Origin: CAYXOX01 sp964466745
Lineage (GTDB): Bacteria > Pseudomonadota > Alphaproteobacteria > Rhodobacterales > Rhodobacteraceae
DNA length: 64,000 nt
Reading direction: 5' to 3'
Assembly: GCA_964466745.1 (NCBI GenBank)
Contig: CAYXOX010000003.1
Location: 7,765-71,764 of the forward strand
The notes under the pieces were generated by a model. That model did no database searches. It saw only the letters and a list, made by a program, of their open reading frames with translations, and was not told where the DNA came from. Shown here in pieces: positions 34,393 to 42,916 of this stretch; the first letter of the stretch is position 1; each line of letters opens with the position of its first letter. Both the position numbers and the translations under genes were made by a program.

Positions 34393-35208
34393 ATGAAACT
34401 CTGCGTGACCTCTTGGTCGTTCCCGCACCTGACGCTGGCGGAGGTCGCCGGCATCTCGAAGGTGCTCGGGCTCGAAGGCGTCGATGTCAGCTTCTTCTAC
34501 GCATCGGGGCTCGACAAAGCGCGCCTGCTGGGCGAGCCCGAGGCCTATGGCACCGAGATCGCCGGCATCACCGGCCTGCCGGTTTCCAACCTCTACTACC
34601 TCTTCGGCGAGGGGCTGGCCGACCGCAACCTCGCCCTCGGCACGCCCGACCCGCAGAACGCGCAGGACTTCGGCAAGGCGCTTGCGTTCTGCAAGGCCGC
34701 CGGTGCGCCGTCGGTCTTCCTGCTGCCGGGGCTCGTGAACCCCGGACAGAGCCGGCGGCAGGCGTTCGAAGCCTCCGCGGAAGCGCTCAAGCCGCTGGTG
34801 GCCGCGGGCCAGGAGGCAGGCGTCACCGTGACGATCGAGCCCCATGTGCACGGGCTGATCGAATCCGTGGAGATGTCGGCCGAGATGGTGGAGCGGGTGC
34901 CGGGGCTGAAGATCACCCTCGACCTGGCCCATTTCGTGACTCTCGGCTACCGACAGGACGAGATCGAGAGCTTGGCGCCCTACACCGGCCACGTCCACCT
35001 GCGCCAGGCCCGGCAAGGCGCGCTCCAGGCCAAGATGGAAGAGGGGACGATCAACTTCCCCTCCCTTCTCGGCACGCTGCGCGACGCCGGCTACGACGGC
35101 TGGCTCAGCATCGAATACGTCCACCAGGCCTACATGAACACGCTCTACGACGACGTGCTCTCCGAGACCGTCAAGATGCGGGACGCCGTGCGCGCCTGGC
35201 AGGGCTGA
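34393..35208 (+). CDS. Sugar phosphate isomerase/epimerase-like TIM-barrel protein
   Basis: A 271-residue protein of the xylose-isomerase-like (AP_endonuc_2) family. TSWSFPHLTLAEVA opens the barrel. Likely metal ligands are Glu and His in TIEPHVHGLIES, Asp in KITLDLAHFV, His in GHVHLRQA and Glu in LSIEYVH, the usual Glu-Asp-His-Glu set. Enzymes of this type isomerise or epimerise ketoses or keto-acids. It is coupled closely to the ATPase gene (19 bases) and the mutarotase gene, so it probably converts the imported sugar or its oxidised form. Confidence 0.85.
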   Translation: MKLCVTSWSFPHLTLAEVAGISKVLGLEGVDVSFFYASGLDKARLLGEPEAYGTEIAGITGLPVSNLYYLFGEGLADRNLALGTPDPQNAQDFGKALAFCKAAGAPSVFLLPGLVNPGQSRRQAFEASAEALKPLVAAGQEAGVTVTIEPHVHGLIESVEMSAEMVERVPGLKITLDLAHFVTLGYRQDEIESLAPYTGHVHLRQARQGALQAKMEEGTINFPSLLGTLRDAGYDGWLSIEYVHQAYMNTLYDDVLSETVKMRDAVRAWQG

Positions 35209-35231
35209 ACACCACGAACCGGGAGAAAGAC

Positions 35232-35546
35232 ATGGCCAACTACGCATGGGTGCTGGGCGTTCGGCCCGGCTACGAGGACGAGTACAAGAAGCGGCACGAC
35301 GAGATCTGGCCGGAACTCGCCGAAGACATCCGCAAAGCGGGCATCCGCAACTACAACATCTTCCGGCACGGGCTCACGCTTTTCGGCTATTTCGAATGCG
35401 ACGACCTGCCCGCCGCCATCGAGACTCTCGGCAAGTCCGACGCGAACCGGCGCTGGGGCGAGTACATGGCGCCGATCATGGTGCTCGACGCCGATCCGAG
35501 CACCGGCTTTCCCTACCTGTTGCCGCTGATGTTCCACCAGGACTGA
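35232..35546 (+). CDS. rhaM: L-rhamnose mutarotase (RhaM/DUF718)
   Basis: A 104-residue ferredoxin-like dimeric enzyme. Conserved features are the lysine/His-rich region YEDEYKKRHDEIWPEL with the catalytic-site His, IRNYNIFRHGLTLFGYFECD, and the Trp in NRRWGEYMAPIM. It interconverts the alpha and beta anomers of L-rhamnose, or of L-fucose/L-lyxose in relatives. The conversion is before the first dehydrogenase or isomerase. This is the best clue that the locus handles a 6-deoxyhexose or similar sugar. GGGAGAAA precedes ATG. Confidence 0.88.
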   Translation: MANYAWVLGVRPGYEDEYKKRHDEIWPELAEDIRKAGIRNYNIFRHGLTLFGYFECDDLPAAIETLGKSDANRRWGEYMAPIMVLDADPSTGFPYLLPLMFHQD

Positions 35547-35550
35547 ATCC

Positions 35551-36654
35551 ATGTCGGGGCACTTGGTGCAAAGCGAGATTCTGGGGCGCGCGATCCGCGC
35601 CGGCGGCTGGAATGAGCTTGCCGAGGGCACGCCCCGGCTGATCCGGCGCGCGCTCGAGGCGGGCGACGAGCCCGGCGTCGCCGAGCTCGTGCCCTTCTTT
35701 CTTTCCGAGATGCGCGTCGTCTACGACATCTACGCGCTGTGGTTTCCGCAGACGCTCAAATGCCTCGTCGACAAGGGCATGGCGCCCGGCGAGGCCGCCC
35801 GCCGCCACGAGGCCGTGCGCGCAAGGCTCGCGCTGTTCCACCCCAGCGCCCTGCGCCCGCGCGAGGAGGTCTGGGCCGAGATCGGCGCGGCCCTGGCCCG
35901 GGTGCAGGACGCAGCGCTGCCCGCAACAGGGCGCCACGCGGCGCTCGATGCCGCCACCGGCACATGGCGCGAGCTGCACGATTGCGAGGTGGACCAGCTG
36001 ACCGGGCTCTTCGACGTGGTGATGTCCGAACACGGCGAACCTGCGCTTCTGGACATGTACGAAGGCTGGGTGGTGGGCGACTGGTTCGCCAAGCGCTACC
36101 GCCGCTTCGACGTGAGCGAGATGCCCTGGGAGACCGCGAGATGGCTGCTCGTCTACCTCGCGTTCGAGGGCATGCACGGGCATCTGAGCGGGCCGGCCCG
36201 CGATGGCACGATAGAGGTAGCCGAGGACGCCGAGAAGATCACGCTCTCCTTCGCGCCCTGCGGGTCGGGCGGGCGCACCCTTCAGGGCGAGCCGCGCGAC
36301 GGGCTCCCGCCCCTGCGCGATCCGGCGATCGGGTGGGGCGAGCTTTCGGACGCGCATGATTTCACCTGGAACGAGAAAGGGGTGTGCTCCTACTGCGCCC
36401 ATTGCGCCGTGCTCCACGAGACGCTGCCCATCGCCGCCTTCGGCTACCCGGTGCGGGTCACCGAGCCCCCCACCGCTCCGCTCGACGGCGAAAGCCGCTG
36501 CCGCTGGAGCGTGTACAAGAACCTGCGCGACATCCCCGAATGGGCCTACACCCGCGTCGGTGCGGTGAAACCCCCGGCCGATGCGCCCCTCGGCTCGGCG
36601 GGCCGGGCCGAGCGCGACGCCATGATCGCCGCGGCGGGCGCGCCCGGTGCGTGA
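35551..36654 (+). CDS. Uncharacterised protein with CSYCAHC motif
   Basis: A 367-residue soluble protein that I cannot assign. The N-terminal two thirds are mostly helical. The C-terminal third contains FAPCGSGGR, then NEKGVCSYCAHCAVLHETLP (a C-x2-C-x2-C-x4-H cluster), then a Cys in ESRCRWSVYKN and RVGAVKPP. Such Cys/His spacing could bind Fe, Zn or an Fe-S cluster. It starts 4 bases after rhaM and overlaps the next gene by 8 bases, so it is tightly embedded in the sugar operon and is probably an enzyme or cofactor protein of this pathway. Confidence 0.6.
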   Translation: MSGHLVQSEILGRAIRAGGWNELAEGTPRLIRRALEAGDEPGVAELVPFFLSEMRVVYDIYALWFPQTLKCLVDKGMAPGEAARRHEAVRARLALFHPSALRPREEVWAEIGAALARVQDAALPATGRHAALDAATGTWRELHDCEVDQLTGLFDVVMSEHGEPALLDMYEGWVVGDWFAKRYRRFDVSEMPWETARWLLVYLAFEGMHGHLSGPARDGTIEVAEDAEKITLSFAPCGSGGRTLQGEPRDGLPPLRDPAIGWGELSDAHDFTWNEKGVCSYCAHCAVLHETLPIAAFGYPVRVTEPPTAPLDGESRCRWSVYKNLRDIPEWAYTRVGAVKPPADAPLGSAGRAERDAMIAAAGAPGA

Positions 36655-38107
36655 GCCTTTCGCCCCCCGGCCGCGCAGGCCCCGCGTGGCGGTGATCGGC
36701 GGCATGATGGCCTATTTCGAAAGCATCATGGCCAGCGGGTTCCGCGACGACAGGCGCGGGCACGTCGCGGCCGTGGCGGGCCCGCTGGCGCACGACTGCG
36801 AGATCGAGGATCTCGGGCTCTGGGCGGATGCGGGCGACATCGCCCCCATGGCCCGGCGGCTGGCGGAAACGCCCTGCGACCTGCTGCTGCTGGTGCCGAC
36901 CATGGCCACGCCTCCGGCCGAGATCGCCCGCCTCGCGGCGGGGCTGGGCGTGCCCGTGGTGATCGCCTGCGCGCACGAGCTCTCGCGGGTGACGGACGCC
37001 TACGACATGCGCGAGCTCTGCCGCCACTCCACCAACGTCGGCGCCACCATGCTGGGCGCGATGCTGCGGCGCATCCCCGGTGCACCGGTGCCCACGCTCG
37101 TTGCCGGTTTCCTCGACGATCCGGACTTCCACGCCCGCCTCGCCTCGGCGGTGGCGGCCGCGCTTCTCGGCCGCGAGATGCGCGGCCTCCGCGTCGGCCG
37201 GCTGGGCCCGCCCCAGCCGGGCTACGATCACGTCGGCCTTTCCGGCGAGGAAGCCGCGCTGGGCGGGGTCGAGATCGTCGATATTCCGCTCGAACGCTGG
37301 CAGGCCGCCAACGCGGCCGTGCGCAGCCCCGAGATCGACGCCTTCCGCGAGGAGCATCTGCCGCGGCACCTGCCCCGCCAGGCGCGATGGGAGGCCTCGG
37401 AGGATCTCGATCGCGCGATCCGCCAGGCGCTGGCCCTCGATGCGCTGGCCGAGGAAGAGGCGCTCGCCTGCGGCTCCCTCGCCTGCCGCGGGGCCTTCGG
37501 GGTGGGCATGCCCGGCGGCTCGCTCGGCTGCCTCGCCACCTCGCTGATGACGGGCTCTGGGCGGCCGTTCAGCGCCACGGGCGACCTGGTCACAGCCGTA
37601 GCCATGCACATCGGCAAGCGGCTGGGCGGCGCCACGCTCTATTGCGAGCTCGACGCGGTGGACCGCGCCCGCGACGCGTTCCTCGTCGCCAATACCGGCG
37701 AAGCCGATTTCGCCTGGTGCCCTCCGGGCGGGCGGGCATCCATCCGCCCAGCGGCGGCCCATTCCGGGCGCGAGGTGCCGGGCGTGGTGCTCGAGCACGA
37801 TCTCGCCGCCGGGCCGGCGACCATGCTCGGCGTGGTGCCCGACCTCGAGGCGGGAGCCTTCCGCCTCATCGCGCTCGAGGGCGATGTGCCGGAAGCGCCC
37901 GCGCGCACCGCGCTCAAGGTCACGCAGGGGTGGTTCCGCACCGCGCGCCGCCCGGCGCTCTCGGCGTTCGAGGCCTGGGCCGAGGCCGGCGCCACCCATC
38001 ACGGCGCCCTGAGCCGCGGCGCGCTGGGCGAGGCGGCAGGCTGGCTGGCCCGCGGGGCGGGCTATCGCGTCACATGCATCGGAAACGAAGGAGCACGGCA
38101 TGACTGA
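36647..38107 (+). CDS. L-fucose/L-arabinose isomerase-fold protein
   Basis: A 486-residue protein resembling the FucI/AraA superfamily. The N-terminal VAVIGGMMAYFE begins the first alpha/beta domain, and ACAHELSRVTDAYDMRELCR with HSTNVGATMLGAM is a typical family stretch. The C-terminal domain has SATGDLVTAVAMHIGKRLGG and RTALKVTQGWFRT. Classical members isomerise aldoses to ketoses with Mn2+. Several uncharacterised paralogues occur in oxidative sugar-acid loci, so the reaction may differ. The start is GTG 36647 inside the previous gene's end; it overlaps the SDR by 8 bases. Confidence 0.75.
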   Translation: MREPFAPRPRRPRVAVIGGMMAYFESIMASGFRDDRRGHVAAVAGPLAHDCEIEDLGLWADAGDIAPMARRLAETPCDLLLLVPTMATPPAEIARLAAGLGVPVVIACAHELSRVTDAYDMRELCRHSTNVGATMLGAMLRRIPGAPVPTLVAGFLDDPDFHARLASAVAAALLGREMRGLRVGRLGPPQPGYDHVGLSGEEAALGGVEIVDIPLERWQAANAAVRSPEIDAFREEHLPRHLPRQARWEASEDLDRAIRQALALDALAEEEALACGSLACRGAFGVGMPGGSLGCLATSLMTGSGRPFSATGDLVTAVAMHIGKRLGGATLYCELDAVDRARDAFLVANTGEADFAWCPPGGRASIRPAAAHSGREVPGVVLEHDLAAGPATMLGVVPDLEAGAFRLIALEGDVPEAPARTALKVTQGWFRTARRPALSAFEAWAEAGATHHGALSRGALGEAAGWLARGAGYRVTCIGNEGARHD

Positions 38108-38864
38108 CCCCAAGGTGGCCCTCGTCACCGGAGCCTCGAAGGGAATCGGCCTGGAGACCGCCCGGCTCCTCGTCGCTCGAGGCTGGAAGGTCGCGATCAC
38201 CGCGCGCGGCGCCACCGCACTGGACGCCGCTGCCGCCGGCCTCGGCGCCGGCAACACACTCGCCCTGCCCTGCGACGTGGCCGACCCCGACGCCGCCCGC
38301 GCCGCCGCCGAGGCCGCCGCGCGGGCCTTCGGGCCGGTGCGTGCGCTGGTGAACAACGCCGGCATCATCGATCCGGTGGGCCGGCTGCACGAGATGGCGC
38401 CCGATGCCTGGATGGAGCTGCAACGCATCAACCTCGGCGGCGTTTTCAACATGTGCCGCGCGGTGCTGCCCGGCATGATCGAGGCCGGCGGCGGGGTGAT
38501 TGTGAATCTTTCCTCGGGAGCCGCGCAGAAACCGATGGACGGCTGGAGCGCCTACTGCACCTCCAAGGCGGGCCTCGCGATGCTCACCCGCTGCCTCGAC
38601 ACGGAGTACCGCGAGATGGGCATCCGGGTGCATGATTTCATCCCCGGCGTGGTGGGAACCGACATGCTCAACGGCGCACAGCGGAAGTTCGACAACGCCG
38701 CGGCCCGGCTCGACGACAGCGTGAAACTGACGCCCGACATTCCCGCCCGCTGCATCGCGTGGCTCGTCGACGAGGGCGAGGGGCGCGCCGATGCGGTGCA
38801 CCAGTCGATCCGCGACCCGGAGTTCCGCTCGAAGGTCGGCCTCGAGGAGCGGGCGCAATGGTAG
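38100..38864 (+). CDS. Short-chain dehydrogenase/reductase
   Basis: A 254-residue classical SDR. Cofactor motif TGASKGIG (about 10-17), NNAG, catalytic Ser in NLSSGAA and YCTSK with Tyr and Lys. It is a plausible sugar or sugar-acid dehydrogenase in a non-phosphorylative pathway. The C terminus lacks the common VDGG ending and instead has ADAVHQSIRDPEFRSKVG. It overlaps both neighbours (8 and 7 bases), implying strict co-translation. Confidence 0.88.
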   Translation: MTDPKVALVTGASKGIGLETARLLVARGWKVAITARGATALDAAAAGLGAGNTLALPCDVADPDAARAAAEAAARAFGPVRALVNNAGIIDPVGRLHEMAPDAWMELQRINLGGVFNMCRAVLPGMIEAGGGVIVNLSSGAAQKPMDGWSAYCTSKAGLAMLTRCLDTEYREMGIRVHDFIPGVVGTDMLNGAQRKFDNAAARLDDSVKLTPDIPARCIAWLVDEGEGRADAVHQSIRDPEFRSKVGLEERAQW

Positions 38865-39616
38865 CCCCGCTCGAACCCGGCGCGCTCGGCCTCGAAGGGC
38901 GGCGCATTCTCGTCACCGGGGCCGCCCAGGGGCTCGGGCAGGAAACCGCCGTTTGGCTGAGCCGGCTCGGCGCGGAGGTGATCGCCGCCGATATCGCGCC
39001 CTGCGACGCCACGCTGGCCCGCGCCGACGGGCGGATGACGGCGCGCCGCATCGATCTCGGCGCCGGCGCGGCGGTTGGAGACGCTTTCTCCGCCATCGCA
39101 GCCGAAGGCCCAGTCTACGGGCTGGTCAATTGCGCGGGCGTATTGAGGCGGCTGCCTCTCGAGGAGACGACGGAAGACGATCTCGCCTTTCAGACGGCGA
39201 TCAACCAGACAGGAACCTTCTTTCTGGCCCGCGCCGCCATGGCCCATATGGTGGCCAACGGTGAGGGCCGCATCGTGCTCTACACCAGCCAGGGCGCGGT
39301 GACGGGAGGCTATCTCGGCTCGATCCCCTACGCCATGAACAAGGCGGCCGTCACGGCGCTGGTCAAGTCCTTCGCCCGCCACGCGGCACCGCACGGCGTC
39401 ACGGTGAACGCGGTTTCGCCGGGTGCCGCGGAAACGGCGATGCTGCGCGAGGGAACGACTGATGCGGCCATCGCCGAGTTCGCGAAGATGATCCCGATGC
39501 AGCGCGTGGGTCAGCCCGGCGAGATGGCCGGCCCGACCGTGTTCCTGCTCAGCGAATGGGCGCGCTTCATCACCGGCGCCACCATCCACGTCAACGGCGG
39601 GCAGGTGATGGTATGA
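38858..39616 (+). CDS. Short-chain dehydrogenase/reductase
   Basis: A 252-residue classical SDR. TGAAQGLG cofactor loop, NCAG, catalytic Ser in YTSQGAV, and Tyr/Lys in YAMNK, then VNGG near the end. It is a second dehydrogenase in the operon, for example acting on a 2-keto-3-deoxy acid after the dehydratase (as in L-fuconate or L-rhamnonate routes); that step is inferred. ATG 38858 overlaps the previous stop (ATGGTAG). A 99-base gap follows before the next gene. Confidence 0.88.
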   Translation: MVAPLEPGALGLEGRRILVTGAAQGLGQETAVWLSRLGAEVIAADIAPCDATLARADGRMTARRIDLGAGAAVGDAFSAIAAEGPVYGLVNCAGVLRRLPLEETTEDDLAFQTAINQTGTFFLARAAMAHMVANGEGRIVLYTSQGAVTGGYLGSIPYAMNKAAVTALVKSFARHAAPHGVTVNAVSPGAAETAMLREGTTDAAIAEFAKMIPMQRVGQPGEMAGPTVFLLSEWARFITGATIHVNGGQVMV

Positions 39617-39715
39617 GCGGAATAGCCGGGATCGCAGGCGGCCCCGCTCAGGCGCCGCGCCCCCCCGAAGCACGCGCCCTGCGGCGCGACGTCCAACCGC
39701 AAGGAGGAAAATGAG

Positions 39716-40768
39716 ATGGCAAAGGCCAGAGTCGCGCTGATCGGCGCCGGATGGTGGGGTGTAGAGGTCTACGTGCCCACGATGATCGCCCACCCCGACA
39801 TCGAACTCGTTGCGGTGAACCGGCGCAATCGCGAGGCGCTCGACAAGATCCTTGCCACGCACAAGGGCCCCAAGGGCTACACCGACTACCGCGAGATGCT
39901 CGCGGCGGAAGAGCTCGACGCGGTGGTCATCACCTCGCCGCACACGGCCCACTACGAGCACGCCAGCGCAGCCCTCGAAGCCGGTTGCCACGTGCTGATC
40001 GACAAGCCGATGACAACGAGCGCCGCCCATGCCCGCGCGCTTGTCCGCCTCGCCGCCGAGAAGGGCGGCGAGATCGTGATCCCCTACGGGTGGAACTACA
40101 AGGATTTCGCCACCGAGGCGTCGCGGCTGATCGCCGAGGGCCGGATCGGCGAGGTTCGGCACATCGCCTGCCACATCGCCACCTTCACCTACGATCTCTT
40201 CGGCGGCTACGGGCTGGCCGACGCGAAGGACCACATGTTCCAGCCCAACAAGTCCACCTGGGCCGACCCCGACAACGCCGGCGGCTACGGCTGGGGCCAG
40301 TCGAGCCACTCGCTGGGCCTGATGTTCCGGGTGGTCGATCTCGAGCCGGTGGAGGTGTTCGCCCTCGACACCAAGTCCGACGCCGGGGTCGACCTGACCA
40401 ACGCGGCGGTGGTGACTTTCGCCAACGGCGCGCGCGCCAGCGTCTCGAGCACTGCGCTGCTTCCCAAGCATTGCAGCTACCAGATGGATGTGCGTGTATT
40501 CGGCACCGAGGGCTGCCTGACGCTCGACATGGAGCGCACCCGAATGGAGCTTCGCCGGATGGACGGCAAGGACGAGGTGATCAAGGAGCTTCCCGCCGAC
40601 GCCGGGCAGTACGAAGCGATCAAGCCCATCGACAGGCTCGCAAGGGTCTGCCTCGGCACCTGCACCCACGAAGACATCGAAGCCAACGGCACGGTGGGCA
40701 TGCGCGCCGTCGAGGTGCTCGACGCGATGTACCGTTCCTTCGCATCCGGCCGGCCGGAAAAGGTCTGA
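39716..40768 (+). CDS. Gfo/Idh/MocA-family oxidoreductase
   Basis: A 350-residue NAD(P)-dependent oxidoreductase. N-terminal Rossmann fold LIGAGWWGVEVYVPTM, the family DKP variant of the EKP motif in VLIDKPMTTS, and a catalytic-type His in GWGQSSHSLGLMF. The C-terminal alpha/beta domain has a beta-sheet for substrate binding. It oxidises sugars, inositols or sugar acids at a ring carbon. It has an AAGGAGG ribosome site and is 2 bases from the next gene. Confidence 0.9.
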   Translation: MAKARVALIGAGWWGVEVYVPTMIAHPDIELVAVNRRNREALDKILATHKGPKGYTDYREMLAAEELDAVVITSPHTAHYEHASAALEAGCHVLIDKPMTTSAAHARALVRLAAEKGGEIVIPYGWNYKDFATEASRLIAEGRIGEVRHIACHIATFTYDLFGGYGLADAKDHMFQPNKSTWADPDNAGGYGWGQSSHSLGLMFRVVDLEPVEVFALDTKSDAGVDLTNAAVVTFANGARASVSSTALLPKHCSYQMDVRVFGTEGCLTLDMERTRMELRRMDGKDEVIKELPADAGQYEAIKPIDRLARVCLGTCTHEDIEANGTVGMRAVEVLDAMYRSFASGRPEKV

Positions 40769-40770
40769 AC

Positions 40771-41544
40771 ATGCCCTGGAAGACCCGTCGCGAAGACATC
40801 CTGAAGGGCGGTTTCTCCACGCCGCTCGATGCGCCCATGGTGCCGCCCTTCCCCTTCGCCTTCCGCGACGTGGAGGTGTTCACCCTCGTGTGGCGCACCG
40901 ATCTGGCCGCCATAGAGGCGCTGCTGCCGGAGCCGCTTGTGCCCACGGGCGATGCCGTCATGGCCCATGTCTACCGCATGAACGATACAGATTGGCTCGG
41001 CCCCTACGCGGAATGCAACGTGATGGTCGGGGTCGAGCTTCCCGGCGTCGCCGTCGGAAGCTACTCGCCGTATCTCTTCCTGTCGTCCGACATCGGCGTG
41101 GCCCATGGCCGGGAGGCCCATGGGCAGCCCAAGAAGCTGGGCCACCCGAGGATCGAGTTCCGCGGCGATCTCATCGTCGGCACGCTGGAGCGCAACGGGA
41201 TCGACGTGATCACCGGCACCATGCCCTACAAGCAGACGGCGGCCGAGATCGGCGATCTGGCCGGGATCTTTCCCTTCGCCACCAACATCAACCTCAAGGC
41301 GGTGGACCATATCGACGGCACGCCCGCGATCCGCCAGCTGACTTCGCGCAGCCTGGCCGATGTGAAGGTGACCGAGTGCTGGCGCGGGCCCTGCACGGCC
41401 GAGCTGCGCCCGAACGCCCAGGCGCCGGTGCATCGCCTGCCGGTGCGCGAGATGTGCGAGGGCTTCTACTGGCGCGGCGAGTTCACGCTCGTGGCCGGCA
41501 CGGTGCTGCTCGATTACCTCGCCGAGGCGGAGGGCGCGCGATGA
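40771..41544 (+). CDS. Acetoacetate decarboxylase-fold enzyme
   Basis: A 257-residue protein of the ADC family. The Schiff-base lysine pair is conserved as Lys121-Lys122 in HGQPKKLGHP, and a YSPYLFLSSDIGVAHGREA stretch precedes it. Relatives either decarboxylate beta-keto acids or, in divergent branches, catalyse aldol and dehydration steps through the same lysine imine. In this operon it may process a keto intermediate formed by the dehydratase and dehydrogenases. The substrate is not readable. Its stop overlaps a 50-codon frame (ATGA) leading into the dehydratase start. Confidence 0.83.
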   Translation: MPWKTRREDILKGGFSTPLDAPMVPPFPFAFRDVEVFTLVWRTDLAAIEALLPEPLVPTGDAVMAHVYRMNDTDWLGPYAECNVMVGVELPGVAVGSYSPYLFLSSDIGVAHGREAHGQPKKLGHPRIEFRGDLIVGTLERNGIDVITGTMPYKQTAAEIGDLAGIFPFATNINLKAVDHIDGTPAIRQLTSRSLADVKVTECWRGPCTAELRPNAQAPVHRLPVREMCEGFYWRGEFTLVAGTVLLDYLAEAEGAR

Positions 41545-41685
41545 GCCCGCAGCACGCGCCACAGCCCTCCCGCGCGGCGGAGCGCAGGCTTGCGAAGGCG
41601 TCACCGCAGCACCCGCTTGCCGTTCGCGGCAGCTCGGCACGGCTTGCGCGAGATGCAGCCGCGACCCTTCGAAGGGGTCCCGCCC

Positions 41686-42825
41686 ATGGCTGACGACCGC
41701 ATCGTGCGCAGCGTCGAGGCGATCCCGGTCGCCTACCCCGAACCGGTCGATCACAACCGCACCCGCTCGGTGTGCCTGGTGAAGATCACCGTCGAGGGCG
41801 GGCTCGTGGGCTGGGGCGAATGCTGCACCTACTTTCCCGAAGCGACGCGGGCCGCGGCCTGCCTGGTGGAGGGGCTCGCGCCGCTGGTGACGGGCCGCAG
41901 CGCGCTGGAGATCGAGGGCATCGGCGACGCGCTGCGCGGGCACAGCTGGTGGTACGGCACCGGAGGCGGGCTTTGCGCCATGGCCATCTCGGGCATCGAC
42001 ATCGCGCTATGGGATGTGAAGGGCAAGCTCCTGGGCACCCGCGTGCTCGACCTGCTCGGCGGGAAGGTGAAGGACCGCCTGCCCGCCATCGCCAGCATGC
42101 ACGCGACCCGCGCCGACATCGCCGCCATGGCGGAGGAGATCGCCGGATACACCGCCACGGGCCTGCACGGCGCGAAGATCGGCTTCGGCAAGGCGGGCGA
42201 GGCCAATCTCGGGTTCGACCATGCCCGCGACATCGCCTTCGTGGAGCAGGTGACCGAGGCCATGGGCCCCGGAAAGCAGCTCATGGTGGATCTCGGCGTC
42301 AAGAACCGCTGGGACATCGCCACCGCCATCACCCGCGCCCGCGCCTTCGAGGAACGCGGGGTCGCCTGGCTGGAGGAGCCGCTCGGCCATGACGACCCCG
42401 AGGGTTACCGTGCCCTGCGCGCGGCGAGCGGCATCCGCATCGCCTACGGCGAAAGGGAGTGGACGGCGCGCGGCGTGGAGAGGATCGTCGCCAGCGGCAC
42501 GGTGGACGTCGTGGGGCTCGATCCCGGCCGCGTGGAGGGCATCAGTGGCTTCAGGAAGGCAGCCGAGATCTGTGCGCGCAACCGCCGCCAGGCCAACGCG
42601 CACAACTTTTCCACCGCCATCGTCGGCGCGGCGAGCCTTGCGTTGAGCTTCGCCTCGCCCGCCTGCCACCTGCTGGAGCTGCAGCCGGTCTACGGCCCTG
42701 CCCAGCGCGATCTCGTGGACCGCCCCGTCACCCACACCGACGGCTGGGTCAACGAGCCCACGGGGGCCGGGCTCGGCATCGAGATAAACGAGGATCTTGT
42801 CCGCCACGCACGGCTGGACGCATGA
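41686..42825 (+). CDS. Mandelate racemase/muconate lactonising-type enzyme, probable sugar-acid dehydratase
   Basis: A 379-residue enolase-superfamily protein. Metal ligands are Asp202 (MVDLG), Glu230/231 (WLEEP) and Glu256 (YGERE). The His-Asp dyad of the mandelate-racemase subgroup is conserved (Asp279 in GLDPGR and His306 in ANAHNF, 27 apart as in the type enzyme). Lys164 in GAKIG aligns with one of the two usual catalytic lysines; the other position is Gly. Such enzymes dehydrate aldonates to 2-keto-3-deoxy acids. ATG 41686 is chosen (AAGGGG upstream); ATG 41653 would add 11 residues. Confidence 0.87.
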   Translation: MADDRIVRSVEAIPVAYPEPVDHNRTRSVCLVKITVEGGLVGWGECCTYFPEATRAAACLVEGLAPLVTGRSALEIEGIGDALRGHSWWYGTGGGLCAMAISGIDIALWDVKGKLLGTRVLDLLGGKVKDRLPAIASMHATRADIAAMAEEIAGYTATGLHGAKIGFGKAGEANLGFDHARDIAFVEQVTEAMGPGKQLMVDLGVKNRWDIATAITRARAFEERGVAWLEEPLGHDDPEGYRALRAASGIRIAYGEREWTARGVERIVASGTVDVVGLDPGRVEGISGFRKAAEICARNRRQANAHNFSTAIVGAASLALSFASPACHLLELQPVYGPAQRDLVDRPVTHTDGWVNEPTGAGLGIEINEDLVRHARLDA

Positions 42826-42916
42826 ACCGTCGCCGCGCCGCCGAGGAGGGCGGGCGGGATCGGAAAGCCGCCGGCGGAAACGCCGGCAAAACTCTGGAAC
42901 TTGGGAGGAAACCGAG

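Noticed and set aside
41541..41693. 50-codon frame linking the ADC-fold gene and the dehydratase gene by overlaps at both ends
   Set aside because: Composition looks random (Arg/Ala/Pro), no ribosome site better than its neighbours; it may aid translational coupling but I do not support it as a gene.
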